DNA of 64,000 nucleotides from Candidatus Baltobacteraceae bacterium (lineage in GTDB: Bacteria > Vulcanimicrobiota > Vulcanimicrobiia > Vulcanimicrobiales > Vulcanimicrobiaceae), in the NCBI GenBank assembly GCA_036488875.1, contig DASXGW010000001.1:124001-188000 (forward strand), read 5' to 3'. Shown piece after piece: positions 27,515-36,593 of the stretch. How positions within the stretch are numbered: position 1 is the stretch's first letter; each line of letters opens with the position of its first letter. A program made the translations under genes and the position numbers. Below the pieces are notes generated by a model. It saw nothing but the letters and a program-made list of their open reading frames with translations. It had not been told where the DNA came from and did no database searches.

Positions 27515-27692
27515 CGCGCTCGTCGTCGTAGTTACGGGCTGCGAGAGCCCAGGCGGAGATTCGAGGCGGCTGCCCTTCGAATTCGCCTGTCCTGAGCGTA
27601 GCGAGCCTAGCGAGCGAAGTCGAAGGGCTCAGGATGACGGTGATAGCAGCGATTTCCTCGTCGGTCGGATTGCCGGAAACGAACTCGATCAC
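27504..27692 (-). CDS. accE: Acyl-CoA carboxylase epsilon subunit (small, repeat-containing)
   Basis: A 62-aa protein. The N-terminal VSGNPTDEEIAAIT and C-terminal ISAWALAAR are the two conserved parts of actinobacterial-type carboxylase epsilon subunits, which bridge the alpha and beta chains. Residues 19-40 between them are encoded by the 66-bp palindromic repeat copy B. The GTG start overlaps the fabI stop (GTGA), and the end overlaps the alpha-chain gene by 11 bp, so translation is coupled on both sides. The assignment rests on two short motifs plus position, hence moderate confidence. Confidence 0.75.
   Translation of the reverse strand: MIEFVSGNPTDEEIAAITVILSPSTSLARLATLRTGEFEGQPPRISAWALAARNYDDERDVF
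27573..27638 (-). repeat. 66-bp palindromic repeat, copy B (in frame in accE)
   Basis: Same length, orientation and reading frame as copy A. It encodes 22 residues that also begin VILSPST and end EFEG (copy A: EVEG). The arms CCTGAGCG...GCTCAGG are shared with copy A. Confidence 0.9.
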
Positions 27693-28477
27693 ATTTTAAA
27701 GTCCGGTGGTAACATACCCATCGTGTGGTAGCCCGCGTCGACGAAGTGTACGTCGGCGGTGATGGCCGACGCGAGATCGGAGGCGAGATAGACGGCGGTG
27801 TTGCCGACGTCTTCGGCCGTGACGTTGCGGCGCAGCGGCGCCATCTTCGGAACGATGTCGAGCATCTTCGTCGCGCCGCCGACCTGCCGCATGCTTGCGG
27901 TCTTGATCGGACCCGCCGAAATGGCGTTGACGCGTATGCCGCGGTCGCCGAGATCGTACGCGAGATAGCGCATTCCGGCCTCGAGCGCGGCCTTGGCGAC
28001 GCCCATGAGATTGTAGTTCGGAACGATCTGCGTCGCACCCAGATAGGTAAGCGTCATGATCGAGGCGCCGTCGTTGAGCCCTTCGCGCAACGTCTGCACG
28101 AGCGCGATCAAAGAGAACGCCGAGACGTCTAGCGAGAGCGAGTATCCGCCGCGCGAGGTGTCGTACACCTTGCCCGAAAGGTCTTCTTTGTTCGCGTAAG
28201 CGATACAGTGGACGAGCGCGTCAAGTTTTCCGAAGTTTTTCGCAACGTCGTCGCGCATCGCGGCCAGCGACGCGTCGTTGGAGACGTCGCACTCGACGAC
28301 GTGCGCCCCGCCGAGTTCGGCGGCGAGTTTTTCGACTTCGTCTTTGACGCGTTCGCCTTGATAGGTCAGGGCGAGCGTCGCGCCATTCTCATGGAACTTC
28401 CGGGCGATGCCGGTCGCGATGGACCAGCGATTGGCCACGCCCGTAACGAGCGCGCGTTTTCCTTCAAGTAATTTCAC
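27689..28477 (-). CDS. fabI: Enoyl-[acyl-carrier-protein] reductase (FabI)
   Basis: A 262-aa short-chain dehydrogenase-type reductase catalysing the last step of fatty-acid elongation with NAD(P)H. It has the FabI-type cofactor loop TGVANRWSIATGIA, CDVSNDASL, HCIAYANKEDL and the active-site Tyr with Lys seven residues on (YNLMGVAK), followed by NAISAGPIKT. The stop overlaps the accE start by 4 bp, joining fatty-acid synthesis and carboxylase genes in one minus-strand run. Confidence 0.96.
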   Translation of the reverse strand: MKLLEGKRALVTGVANRWSIATGIARKFHENGATLALTYQGERVKDEVEKLAAELGGAHVVECDVSNDASLAAMRDDVAKNFGKLDALVHCIAYANKEDLSGKVYDTSRGGYSLSLDVSAFSLIALVQTLREGLNDGASIMTLTYLGATQIVPNYNLMGVAKAALEAGMRYLAYDLGDRGIRVNAISAGPIKTASMRQVGGATKMLDIVPKMAPLRRNVTAEDVGNTAVYLASDLASAITADVHFVDAGYHTMGMLPPDFKM

Positions 28478-28499
28478 AGTAGCCTAGATACCATCGGGC

Positions 28500-29216
28500 C
28501 TAAAGCGTTGCCTGCAAATACGTGTAATGCCGCTCCTGGACCGCGTGAATGCCCCACACGCCGGCGGGGACGAGCATGGCGTTGGGAACGAGGTGCGAAG
28601 TCATTTGTGCGTAGACTTTGAGCGGGTCGAGCTTCAGATGCCCAGCGGCGTATCCCGCTAAGCCTTTCGTAGCGTTGTTGCAGACAAAGAAACGGGCGCC
28701 GGCGTCGGCGATCAACGACTCAATCGAAGTATCGCCGTCCTTGCCGGTCTTATGCAAGCATGGATTGCCGCGCGACTTCCCGTCGTAGACTGTTGCGAAG
28801 TCCTTGGCAAAATCGTTGAGGTTCTTCGTGCCTTTGGGTTGCAGCGGCACGAAGTATTCGTCCCAAATGTGGTCGTCGAAGCCCAAGAACGATGAGCCGT
28901 GGTAGAAGACGGCAACCGGCTGGACATCCTTGAGCGTCACGTCGATTTCGCGGTAGGCGTTGACCGTGCTGCGCATGGAGTCGAGGATAAGGCCGCCGTT
29001 GATCTTTGCCGAGGCAAAAAGGTGCTTATGCGGTGCCGGTACGTTGAGCACGGCATCGAACGCGGCAACGCTGAAGCGCAACGGGGGAAACGAAGGCGCC
29101 GGGCTCGGGGAAGGTGACGCCGTCGAAGAAGTCTTCGCTGCAGGAGACGCCGCGGCAATTTGAGGGAGCGCCGCTGCCGCCACCCCGGCGCCGAGAAATT
29201 CACTCCGCGTAGTCAT
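28500..29216 (-). CDS. Exported DsrE-like protein
   Basis: A 238-aa protein with a Tat-like N-terminus (TTRSEFLG then an Ala-rich stretch, but only one Arg) and a Ser/Pro-rich linker to about residue 45. The rest resembles the DsrE/F fold: AVFYHGSSFLGF, ARFFVCNNATKG with a Cys at the usual active position, and the closing VPAGVWGIHAVQERHYTYL. DsrE-type proteins handle sulfur or act in redox relays; the real role here is unknown. It lies between the carboxylase beta gene (15 bp) and fabI (22 bp). Confidence 0.65.
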   Translation of the reverse strand: MTTRSEFLGAGVAAAALPQIAAASPAAKTSSTASPSPSPAPSFPPLRFSVAAFDAVLNVPAPHKHLFASAKINGGLILDSMRSTVNAYREIDVTLKDVQPVAVFYHGSSFLGFDDHIWDEYFVPLQPKGTKNLNDFAKDFATVYDGKSRGNPCLHKTGKDGDTSIESLIADAGARFFVCNNATKGLAGYAAGHLKLDPLKVYAQMTSHLVPNAMLVPAGVWGIHAVQERHYTYLQATL

Positions 29217-29231
29217 TGCCTGGTAGCTCCT

Positions 29232-30785
29232 TCACAACGGGATGTTGCCGTGCTTTCTCTTTGGACGCTCGACGCGTTTGTCGGCCAGCATGTCGAGCGC
29301 TGTAGCAATGGCGCTGCGCGTGTGCCGCGCCTCGATCACGTCATCGACGTAACCGCGCTGGGCGGCGACGTACGGATTGTTGAAACGCTCGGTGTACTCG
29401 TCGATGAGCTCGCGCATCTTGGCGGCCGGGTCTTTTGCGGCGGCGAGCTCGCGGCGGAAGATCGTCTTGACGGCGCCTTCGGCGCCCATGACCGCAATCT
29501 GCGCAGTCGGCCACGCCAGGTTTACGTCGGCGCGGATATGCTTGCTCGACATGACGTCGTACGCGCCGCCATAGGCCTTGCGCGTGATTACGGTAACCTT
29601 CGGCACCGTCGCTTCGGCGAAGGCGTAGAGGAGCTTTGCGCCGTGTAGAATGATCCCGCCGTATTCCTGATCGGTTCCGGGCAAGAAGCCCGGCACGTCG
29701 ACGAACGTCACCAGCGGGATGTTGAACGCGTCGCAAAAACGCACGAAGCGCGCAGCTTTCGTCGACGAATCGATGTCGAGCACGCCGGCGAGCACGTTGG
29801 GCTGATTGGCAACGATGCCGATGGATCGGCCGGCGATTCGTCCGAAGCCGCAGATGATGTTTCGCGCGAAGAGCGGCTGGATTTCGAAGAAGTCGCCGTT
29901 GTCGACGACCGCTTCGACGACGTCGTGCATATCGTACGGTTTATTAGGCGAATCGGGAACCACGTCGTCGAGCGACTCGACGCTGCGATGCGGATCGTCG
30001 TCACACGCAAAGCGCGGCGGATCTTCGAGATTATTCTGCGGCAGGAACGAGAGCAGCGTGCGCGTTTGTTCGACCAGATCGTCTTCGTCGGAAGCGATGA
30101 GGTGCGCGACGCCGCTTTTGGTCGCGTGGGTCATCGCTCCGCCGAGTTCCTCGAACGTCACGTCTTCGCCGGTGACCGTTTTGATGATCTCGGGTCCCGT
30201 GATGAACATCTGGGAGATTTTTTCGGTCATGATGATGAAGTCGGTGATCGCGGGCGAGTACACCGCGCCGCCCGCACACGGTCCCGCGATGAGACTGATT
30301 TGCGGCACGACGCCCGACGCCGCGACGTTGCGCCAAAAAATCTCCGCGTAACCGCCCAGCGACACGACACCTTCTTGAATGCGCGCGCCGCCCGAATCGT
30401 TGATGCCGATCAGCGGGGATCCCGTGCGGACCGCAAGATCCATCACCTTGCAAATCTTTTCGGCGAACGCTTCGCCAAGAGAACCGCCCAGGACCGTGAA
30501 ATCTTGCGAAAAGAGGAAGACTTGGCGGCCGTCGATGGTTGCGCGCCCGGTGATCACGCCGTCGCCGAGGAACTCCTTTTCGTCGAGTCCGAACGCATTG
30601 GTCCGGTGAACGACGAAGCGATCGAACTCGCTAAACGAGCCTTCGTCGACGAGTGCCGTCACGCGCTCGCGGGCCGTGCGCTTCCCGCGCGCGTGCTGCC
30701 GCTCCGCGCCCTCGGCGCCCGACGGGGATTCCGAGAGGGCGCGTTTGCGCGCGAGCTCTTCGTACTTTTCCTGATGAGTTCTCAC
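29232..30785 (-). CDS. accD5: Acetyl/propionyl-CoA carboxylase beta chain (carboxyltransferase)
   Basis: A 517-aa crotonase-fold carboxyltransferase. Key parts are [30 protein letters not shown], the oxyanion segments [12 protein letters not shown] and [13 protein letters not shown], and the C-terminal [16 protein letters not shown] and [14 protein letters not shown]. The GTG start at 30785 gives the usual N-terminus [12 protein letters not shown]; the frame is open for another 118 codons but that part is antisense to the thioesterase. It begins the minus-strand propionyl-CoA run and is divergent from the thioesterase across 68 bp. Confidence 0.95.
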   Translation of the reverse strand: MRTHQEKYEELARKRALSESPSGAEGAERQHARGKRTARERVTALVDEGSFSEFDRFVVHRTNAFGLDEKEFLGDGVITGRATIDGRQVFLFSQDFTVLGGSLGEAFAEKICKVMDLAVRTGSPLIGINDSGGARIQEGVVSLGGYAEIFWRNVAASGVVPQISLIAGPCAGGAVYSPAITDFIIMTEKISQMFITGPEIIKTVTGEDVTFEELGGAMTHATKSGVAHLIASDEDDLVEQTRTLLSFLPQNNLEDPPRFACDDDPHRSVESLDDVVPDSPNKPYDMHDVVEAVVDNGDFFEIQPLFARNIICGFGRIAGRSIGIVANQPNVLAGVLDIDSSTKAARFVRFCDAFNIPLVTFVDVPGFLPGTDQEYGGIILHGAKLLYAFAEATVPKVTVITRKAYGGAYDVMSSKHIRADVNLAWPTAQIAVMGAEGAVKTIFRRELAAAKDPAAKMRELIDEYTERFNNPYVAAQRGYVDDVIEARHTRSAIATALDMLADKRVERPKRKHGNIPL

Positions 30786-30853
30786 TTGGAGGCCTTTGCA
30801 CGGGCCTTCCAAGGCACCCTGCGCCGGCTGGGAGTGCGGCCGTGCGTGAGCGA

Positions 30854-31381
30854 ATGCCGCGTCTAATGCGGGAACGGACGTTTGGCTGGACCGATCCGCG
30901 CGAGCTCGCGCAAAGCGCGCTAGGCGAGGAAGGTTTGCATTGGCTGCGGCGGATGAAAGACGGCGATATTCCGCCGCCGCCCGCCGCGCAGCTGCTGGGA
31001 ATGGAGATCGAAGAGATCGATCGCGGCCGCGTTGCGTTTTCGATGCGTGCCGAGGAGTGGATGTGTACGCCGCAAGCGGTCGTGCACGGCGGCATGGCGG
31101 CGACGTTGCTCGACACGGTCTTGGCGCTTGCGGTCGCATCGAAGCTGCCGAAGGGCAAGACGTGTCAAACCGTGCAGCTCAACGTCAACTTCTTGCGGCC
31201 GCTCTTACCGACCGGAGAGAAAGTCGTCGCCGAAGCGACGGCCATTCACGTGGGAACGACGATCGGAACGTCCGAAGGCCGAATCGTGGACGCGCGTGGA
31301 AAAACGATCGCGCACGCGACCGCGACCTTAGCTATCTTGGGTACCGAGAAACTGGATCGCGCCGCGCTACCAGATGCCTAG
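30854..31381 (+). CDS. PaaI-type acyl-CoA thioesterase (hotdog fold)
   Basis: About 175 aa. The hotdog signature [14 protein letters not shown] carries the catalytic region, followed by [12 protein letters not shown] and [11 protein letters not shown]-like strands. It should hydrolyse aryl- or acyl-CoA thioesters. ATG at 30854 is used; ATG at 30866 is an alternative, and the frame further upstream is a shadow of the carboxylase gene. It is convergent with the DUF59 gene, with a 15-bp tail overlap. Confidence 0.85.
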   Translation: MPRLMRERTFGWTDPRELAQSALGEEGLHWLRRMKDGDIPPPPAAQLLGMEIEEIDRGRVAFSMRAEEWMCTPQAVVHGGMAATLLDTVLALAVASKLPKGKTCQTVQLNVNFLRPLLPTGEKVVAEATAIHVGTTIGTSEGRIVDARGKTIAHATATLAILGTEKLDRAALPDA

Positions 31382-31678
31382 CATGGCTTTGACGTCGTCG
31401 GACGCCATCGTTTTCGGGTCCCAGGGCGGCGTGAACGTGATCTCCACGTTGGCGCTTTGCACGCCGTCGACCGCGCGGACGTGATCCTCGACGGATTTTT
31501 TGAACATCGGTCCGACCGGGCACATTGGAGAAGTCAAGGTCATCGTGACGATGACGTGCTCGCCGCTCTCTCCCTCGACCGAGATGTCGTACACTAGACC
31601 GAGCTCCAAGATGCCGAGATTGAGCTCGGGATCTTTCACCTCGGTTAAGGACTCGCGGATTTGTTCGACCGTGGGCAT
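31367..31678 (-). CDS. DUF59/MIP18-family protein (PaaD/SufT-like)
   Basis: A 103-aa protein. EVKDPELNLGILELGLVYDI and LTSPMCPVGPMF (with the conserved Cys) are diagnostic of the family that helps assemble iron-sulfur clusters. The start chosen is the Met of PTVEQIRESL; the longer frame upstream is GC-rich non-coding DNA. It is a stand-alone gene, with no suf or paa genes next to it, so a general SufT-like role is more likely than a phenylacetate-specific one. Confidence 0.9.
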   Translation of the reverse strand: MPTVEQIRESLTEVKDPELNLGILELGLVYDISVEGESGEHVIVTMTLTSPMCPVGPMFKKSVEDHVRAVDGVQSANVEITFTPPWDPKTMASDDVKAMLGIW

Positions 31679-31823
31679 GGGGCTCAGGGATTCCGCAGCC
31701 CGAGGGCAAAACCCCCGAGAAGGCCTGGGGAGGGGGCGCAGCCCGGGCGGGCGTGCCCAAGCTGTCACGAAACTGTACCCTCGCGGGTAGAGTTATTAGA
31801 GCGAAAGGATACAGCGCAAACCA

Positions 31824-34322
31824 ATGTCAATGTGGGAGCCCTTCACCGAGCGAGCGCGGCGCAGCATCGTTCTCGCTCAAGAAGAAGCCCAACGCCTCGG
31901 AAACAACTACATCGGTACCGAGCACATTCTCCTCGGCATCATCTCCGAGGGCGAGAGCTTGGCCGCCAAAGTGCTCGAGTCGCTCGGCGTCAACTTAGCG
32001 AAGGTACGTCAGGAAGTCGAAGCGATCGTCGGGCGGGGCGGACAGACCGTTCAGCAAGAGATGGTCTTCACGCCGCGCGCCAAGCGCGTCATCGAGCTCG
32101 CGTTCGAAGAGGCGCGTCAGCTCAACCATAATTATATCGGTACCGAACATCTCTTGCTCGGCCTCATCCGTGAGGGTGAAGGCGTTGCCGCGCGCGTCCT
32201 GACCAACCTAGGGGTCGATCCCGCCAAGGTTCGCGTTCAGACGACGTCGCTGTTGGGTGCCGAAGGCCAACCGCCCGCGCCTAAGGGCAAGAGCAAGACG
32301 CCGACGCTCGATGCGTACGGCCGCGACCTCACCACGCTCGCTCGCGAAGGCAAGCTCGATCCGGTCATCGGACGCAATAACGAAATCGAGCGCGTCATCC
32401 AAATTCTGTCGCGCCGCACCAAAAACAATCCGGCGCTCATCGGCGAGCCCGGCGTCGGTAAGACCGCCATCGCCGAAGGCTTGGCGCAGCGCGTCATCAA
32501 GGGCGACATTCCCGAGCCGCTGCGCGAGAAGCGCGTCATCACCCTCGACCTGGCCGGTTTGGTTGCCGGTACGAAGTATCGCGGCGAGTTCGAAGAGCGC
32601 ATGAAGCGCGTGATGGACGAGATCCGCGGCGCCGCCGGCGAGATCATTCTGTTCATCGACGAGCTGCACACGCTCGTCGGCGCGGGCGCCGCCGAAGGTG
32701 CGATCGACGCCAGCAACATCATCAAGCCGGCGCTAGCTCGCGGCGAGCTGCAGTGCATCGGCGCGACGACGCTCAACGAGTTCCGCAAGCACATCGAAAA
32801 GGACTCGGCGCTCGAGCGGCGTTTCCAGCCGGTCATGGTCGGCGAACCGACCGTCGAAGAGACGATCGAGATTCTCAAAGGCTTGCGCGACCGCTATGAA
32901 GCCCACCACAAGGTGCAAATCACCGATGAGGCTCTCTCCGCGGCGGCTCGCTTGAGCGACCGGTACATTACCGACCGCTTCCTTCCCGATAAAGCGGTCG
33001 ACCTTATCGACGAAGCGAGTTCGCGCGTGCGCCTGCAAGCGACGTTGCCGCCGCCCGAGATCCGCGATATCGACGGACAGCTGCGCAAGGTGATCTCTGA
33101 AAAAGAGTCGGTCGTTAAAAACCAAGAGTTCGATAAGGCCGCGTCGGTGCGCGACAAAGAAGAGAAGCTGCGTCTCGAAAAAGGCCGTCTCGAGCAAGAG
33201 TGGCAAGAGAAGAAGCGCCAAGCCGATCACATCTTAAAGGTCAACGCCGAGAACATTGCCGAGATCGTATCGGCGTGGACGAAGATCCCGGTGAGCCGGC
33301 TCGCGCAGGCCGAAACCGAAAAGCTTCTCAAGATGAAGGATCTGCTGCACGAGCGCGTCGTCGGACAAGACGAAGCCATCTCGGTCATCACGCGCGCTAT
33401 CCGCCGCTCGCGGGCAGGGTTAAAGAATCCCAGTCGCCCGATCGGCTCGTTCATCTTCCTCGGTCCGACCGGCGTCGGCAAGACCGAAGTCGCGCGCAGC
33501 GTGGCGGCGTTTTTGTTCGACGACGAAGAGTCGATGATCCGCATCGACATGTCGGAGTACATGGAGAAGTACTCGGTGAGCCGCCTGGTCGGCGCGCCGC
33601 CCGGATACGTCGGTTACGAAGAAGGCGGCCAGCTCACCGAAGCGGTTCGCCGCCGTCCGTACTCCGTCGTGCTGCTCGATGAAATCGAGAAGGCGCATCC
33701 GGACGTCTTCAACCTGCTGCTGCAGATGCTCGACGACGGACGTCTCACGGATTCTCAGGGCCGCCAGGTCGACTTCAAGAACTGCGTCATCATCATGACG
33801 AGCAACGTTGGTGCCGTCGGCATGTCGACGAGCAGCGACATTGGTTTCCGCCCGCAGCGCCAGGCCGGTGACGACGATACCAAAGCCTACGAGCGCATGA
33901 AGAACAAAGTGCTGGAGGAGGTCAAGTCCACATTCCGGCCCGAGTTCCTCAATCGCGTCGACGAGATCGTCGTCTTCCATCAGCTCAGCCGCGAGGAAAT
34001 CGAACAAATCGTCACGCTCGAGCTCGACAAAGTCGTACGCGAAGTGCAGGCGCAGGAGATGGAGCTCAAAGTCACCGAGGACGGCAAACAGCTGCTCGCC
34101 AAGAAGGGCTGGGATCCGCAGTTCGGTGCGCGTCCGCTGCGCCGAGCGATTCAGCGGATGGTCGAGGACGAGCTCGCCGAGGAGATGCTCAAAGGCAAGT
34201 TTGGCTCGGGCGATCACATCTTGGGCGACGTCGATCCGGACGATCCGGAGAAGATGAAGTACTCGAAGATTCCGTCGGTCGATCCGCCGTCGGCAACCCC
34301 GCCGGAACCGGCAGTAACCTAA
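31824..34322 (+). CDS. clpC: ATP-dependent Clp protease ATPase subunit ClpC
   Basis: An 832-aa AAA+ unfoldase. Two N-terminal Clp repeats (about 5-145, each with NYIGTEHxLLG), D1 ATPase with Walker [10 protein letters not shown], a UVR-containing middle domain (about 420-470), D2 ATPase with GPTGVGKTE and sensor motifs, and a C-terminal ClpB-D2-like domain. It delivers proteins to ClpP. The usual companions ctsR, mcsA and mcsB are not adjacent and no CtsR-type operator is seen. A GC-rich leader of about 145 bp precedes it and a strong terminator follows. Confidence 0.97.
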   Translation: MSMWEPFTERARRSIVLAQEEAQRLGNNYIGTEHILLGIISEGESLAAKVLESLGVNLAKVRQEVEAIVGRGGQTVQQEMVFTPRAKRVIELAFEEARQLNHNYIGTEHLLLGLIREGEGVAARVLTNLGVDPAKVRVQTTSLLGAEGQPPAPKGKSKTPTLDAYGRDLTTLAREGKLDPVIGRNNEIERVIQILSRRTKNNPALIGEPGVGKTAIAEGLAQRVIKGDIPEPLREKRVITLDLAGLVAGTKYRGEFEERMKRVMDEIRGAAGEIILFIDELHTLVGAGAAEGAIDASNIIKPALARGELQCIGATTLNEFRKHIEKDSALERRFQPVMVGEPTVEETIEILKGLRDRYEAHHKVQITDEALSAAARLSDRYITDRFLPDKAVDLIDEASSRVRLQATLPPPEIRDIDGQLRKVISEKESVVKNQEFDKAASVRDKEEKLRLEKGRLEQEWQEKKRQADHILKVNAENIAEIVSAWTKIPVSRLAQAETEKLLKMKDLLHERVVGQDEAISVITRAIRRSRAGLKNPSRPIGSFIFLGPTGVGKTEVARSVAAFLFDDEESMIRIDMSEYMEKYSVSRLVGAPPGYVGYEEGGQLTEAVRRRPYSVVLLDEIEKAHPDVFNLLLQMLDDGRLTDSQGRQVDFKNCVIIMTSNVGAVGMSTSSDIGFRPQRQAGDDDTKAYERMKNKVLEEVKSTFRPEFLNRVDEIVVFHQLSREEIEQIVTLELDKVVREVQAQEMELKVTEDGKQLLAKKGWDPQFGARPLRRAIQRMVEDELAEEMLKGKFGSGDHILGDVDPDDPEKMKYSKIPSVDPPSATPPEPAVT

Positions 34323-34325
34323 GCG

Positions 34326-34357
34326 AAAGAGGCGCCAAATGCGGCGCCTCTTTTTTT
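34326..34357 (+). terminator. Intrinsic terminator after clpC
   Basis: Perfect stem AAAGAGGCGCC (34326-34336) and GGCGCCTCTTT (34343-34353) with a six-base loop, running into a T tract to 34357. Confidence 0.95.
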
Positions 34358-34370
34358 GACACGACGTTCA

Positions 34371-35078
34371 ATGCTTACACCGCCGCTCACCGCCGAGCAA
34401 ATCTTTCTTCGCGCGCAAGCCGCCTGGACTTCGCGCGCTCAGCCCGCCTACGTCGCGTTCACGTTGCCGTGCGACGCAACGTTCTTGTCGCCGTCGTGCG
34501 CGCCGGACGCGCATCTGTTATTCATCGTGCGAATGAGCGACGGCCGGACCTACGCCCAAACCATTGCCGAGCCGGGCGCCTCCCCAAAGATTCTCGTGCG
34601 TGGAGCGTACATCACGGGGCCGGCGGGCGCGCCACTTGGGTTCGTGCGGCGGCTTCCGGAAGGGACGCCCGTAGCTTCTCCACCGCCGAACCTTGCGCCC
34701 GATCCGCTGCGAACGATCGCAACCGTAACCGCAATCGACTATGCGTACCGCGTTCGAATCGTCGGTCAAGAGACTATACATGGGGTCGCGACGACGCATC
34801 TCGAACTGACGCCGCTGCGCGAACCGACCCTCTATCCGCTGCGTGACCTCTGGGTGGCATCGGACTCGTACGAAATCGTTCGCCTCGTATACGAGCGCCC
34901 GTTTCAACGGACGACGGCACGCATCACCTACGACTTTGCGCAAGTGGGAGTGTCGCGAGCGTGGACGATCGTTCATATCGCGGCCTCAACGCCGCGCGAG
35001 TCGGTCTCGGAAACGTTGAACGACATATCCTTCCCGGGAAGCGAACCCGATTCGCTTTTTGAAGACTCAGGACCGTAG
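34371..35078 (+). CDS. Unknown protein, LolA/RseB-like character
   Basis: About 235 aa, beta-rich, without a convincing signal peptide from this start. The run RVRIVGQETIHGVATTHLELTPL followed by LRDLWVASDSYEIVRLVYERPF resembles the concave-sheet core of LolA/RseB-type proteins, in which one strand reports on a lipid or peptide ligand. I cannot assign a family with certainty. ATG at 34371 lies only 13 bp after the clpC terminator with no good Shine-Dalgarno; a TTG at 34356 within the T tract is unlikely. It is convergent with the next gene with a 12-bp overlap. Confidence 0.6.
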   Translation: MLTPPLTAEQIFLRAQAAWTSRAQPAYVAFTLPCDATFLSPSCAPDAHLLFIVRMSDGRTYAQTIAEPGASPKILVRGAYITGPAGAPLGFVRRLPEGTPVASPPPNLAPDPLRTIATVTAIDYAYRVRIVGQETIHGVATTHLELTPLREPTLYPLRDLWVASDSYEIVRLVYERPFQRTTARITYDFAQVGVSRAWTIVHIAASTPRESVSETLNDISFPGSEPDSLFEDSGP

Positions 35079-35609
35079 CGCGGACATCTTGGCGAAGGTG
35101 ATCGTGAGGTGCGGGTGCGCGCCGTCGGCGACGGTGACGTAGATGCCGCGGGTTTCCTTGTCGTCGGCGAAGAGCGTTGCTTCGGCGATGCCGGCGGGCA
35201 GCGGTGACACGTCGAGCTGCTTCCAGTAGTACTCCGCGGATTGGATGTTCGCGATCCACGTATCGTAGAGTTTCTTGGCCGACCCGAGATTGGGCGCATC
35301 GAAGTCGCAGCTGCCGAAGCGATCGTTGCTCTTGGAATCGACGTACACCGAGCAGTTGCTCGCGCCGGGAAGGGGTCTCGTCGCGCGGTAGTAGTTGATG
35401 CCCCCGGTCTGTTTGGTCGGATCGCCCTGCAGGTCGGCGAAATCGGTATTGATCCCGACGACGTACTGATCGATGAGGTGGGCGGGATCGGTCGAGCTCT
35501 GCGGTGCGGCCGAACCCGCGGCGATCGCTGCGACGCGTTTCGACGTGTCGGTCTGCGAGCAGGCGGTTAGCATCAGGATGGCCGCCAAGACGGCGTATCT
35601 TTTCATCAT
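35067..35609 (-). CDS. Small lipoprotein of unknown function
   Basis: About 180 aa. The start is at the ATG-ATG-AAA (35609/35606) giving a short basic N-terminus, a hydrophobic core and the lipobox LTAC. Mature residues form an alpha/beta domain with two Cys (NCSVYVDSK, SCDFDAPN) that could pair. No family recognised. The frame extends upstream to a TTG, but that lies in the terminator of the neighbouring gene. Confidence 0.65.
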   Translation of the reverse strand: MMKRYAVLAAILMLTACSQTDTSKRVAAIAAGSAAPQSSTDPAHLIDQYVVGINTDFADLQGDPTKQTGGINYYRATRPLPGASNCSVYVDSKSNDRFGSCDFDAPNLGSAKKLYDTWIANIQSAEYYWKQLDVSPLPAGIAEATLFADDKETRGIYVTVADGAHPHLTITFAKMSALRS

Positions 35610-35644
35610 CGCTCTCAAAAGAGCGAACGAGTACGGCAAAACGT

Positions 35645-35672
35645 GAGGGGCCGCCTTTCTGGCGGCCCCTCT
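35645..35672 (-). terminator. Intrinsic terminator of the 87-aa gene
   Basis: Perfect stem GAGGGGCCGCC / GGCGGCCCCTC (35645-35655 and 35661-35671) with a five-base loop. On the minus strand it is followed by ACGTTTT, consistent with ending the transcript of the gene at 35704-35967. Confidence 0.8.
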
Positions 35673-35703
35673 CCTGTACCTAACTTGCGCGATGTACTCT
35701 GCG

Positions 35704-35967
35704 TTAACTTGCCCAGCGCAGTCGCCGGTTAAAGACGACGTCGCCGAAATTTTCCTTGACCAATGACTCGAAGTGATCCAGCTCGCAGTTGCTGATCAGG
35801 AAAGCCCGAGCCCACGCGGCGTCCCTTATCGCTTCACACAGATCCCGCGCCCGCGGGTTTGGGTCATTTCCGCCGAGCTCGACGAGCTCCGTGTCGTAGC
35901 CCTGCTCCTGAAGAATGGTCGCTACCGTGTTCGCGTGCGGGTGATCCCGAAATGCAGCTACTCGCAT
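35704..35967 (-). CDS. Small protein of unknown function (87 aa)
   Basis: An 87-aa soluble protein with an alternating strand/helix pattern: AAFRDHPHANTVATILQEQGYDTELVEL at the start reads like a small ferredoxin-like or receiver-like fold (split here only for description), and a single Cys lies in ISNCELDHF. I do not recognise the family. It has its own terminator and about 170 bp of non-coding DNA upstream in which I see no clear promoter. Confidence 0.5.
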   Translation of the reverse strand: MRVAAFRDHPHANTVATILQEQGYDTELVELGGNDPNPRARDLCEAIRDAAWARAFLISNCELDHFESLVKENFGDVVFNRRLRWAS

Positions 35968-36137
35968 AATTTTTGTTACCCCTGGAGCTAACGGTCGTCT
36001 CCACCTTTTGGGTTCCCGTCAAAGGCTCCAAGAACAGGAATCGGCGAGGTTAGTCGTAGGTTCTAGGGATGCGAGAGTGTTTTGAGTAAGGCCGTCGTTA
36101 AAGAAGTGTATAGCTTGTGAAAAGTAGTGCTTAAAGA

Positions 36138-36590
36138 CTAGGCCGGGACCGGCCGAACCGGCAGAATCAGGTTCGCAATCTGCGACATCACCACGACCCC
36201 GGCCTGATTGACGGTTTGGAGTCTGACCCGCAAGGTCCCGCGCGTATCGCTTCCCGGCCAGGGCGCGGCTCCAATCACCTCGCCGCGAACGCACAGGGTG
36301 TCGCCCGGCTTGACCGGCGCCAGCCACCGCAACTCGTCGATTCCCGTACCGATCACCCCGGTCTCCCGCAGGACGCCGCTGTCGACGACCAGGCGCATCG
36401 TGATGGCGGCCGTGTGCCACCCGCTGATGACCAGCTCGTGAAAGAAGCTCCGGGCCGCCTCGCCGGCGTACAGATGGAATGGCTGCGGATCGAAGGATCG
36501 GGCAAAGTCCAGCGCCTCTTCCTCGCTGACGGTGTACCCGGCGCTTTCGAAGGCGTCGCCGACGGCAAAGTCGTTGAGATAGCGGCCCAT
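36138..36590 (-). CDS. MaoC-like (R)-specific enoyl-CoA hydratase
   Basis: A 150-aa hotdog protein. FDPQPFHLYAGEA holds the Asp-His catalytic pair of the MaoC/R-hydratase family, followed by the helix SGWHTAAITMRL and the strand IDELRWLAPVKPGD. It should hydrate trans-2-enoyl-CoA or a related thioester. The gene is 3 bp downstream of mtnC on the same strand, but no link to methionine salvage is known, so co-transcription may be incidental. Confidence 0.88.
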   Translation of the reverse strand: MGRYLNDFAVGDAFESAGYTVSEEEALDFARSFDPQPFHLYAGEAARSFFHELVISGWHTAAITMRLVVDSGVLRETGVIGTGIDELRWLAPVKPGDTLCVRGEVIGAAPWPGSDTRGTLRVRLQTVNQAGVVVMSQIANLILPVRPVPA

Positions 36591-36593
36591 GGT

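Noticed and set aside
30786-31139. 118-codon N-terminal extension of the carboxylase beta chain
   Set aside because: It is antisense to the thioesterase, while the family N-terminus starts at the GTG at 30785.
36019-36420. A 133-codon frame on the minus strand
   Set aside because: Overlaps the MaoC-like gene in another frame and continues into non-coding DNA; no motif.
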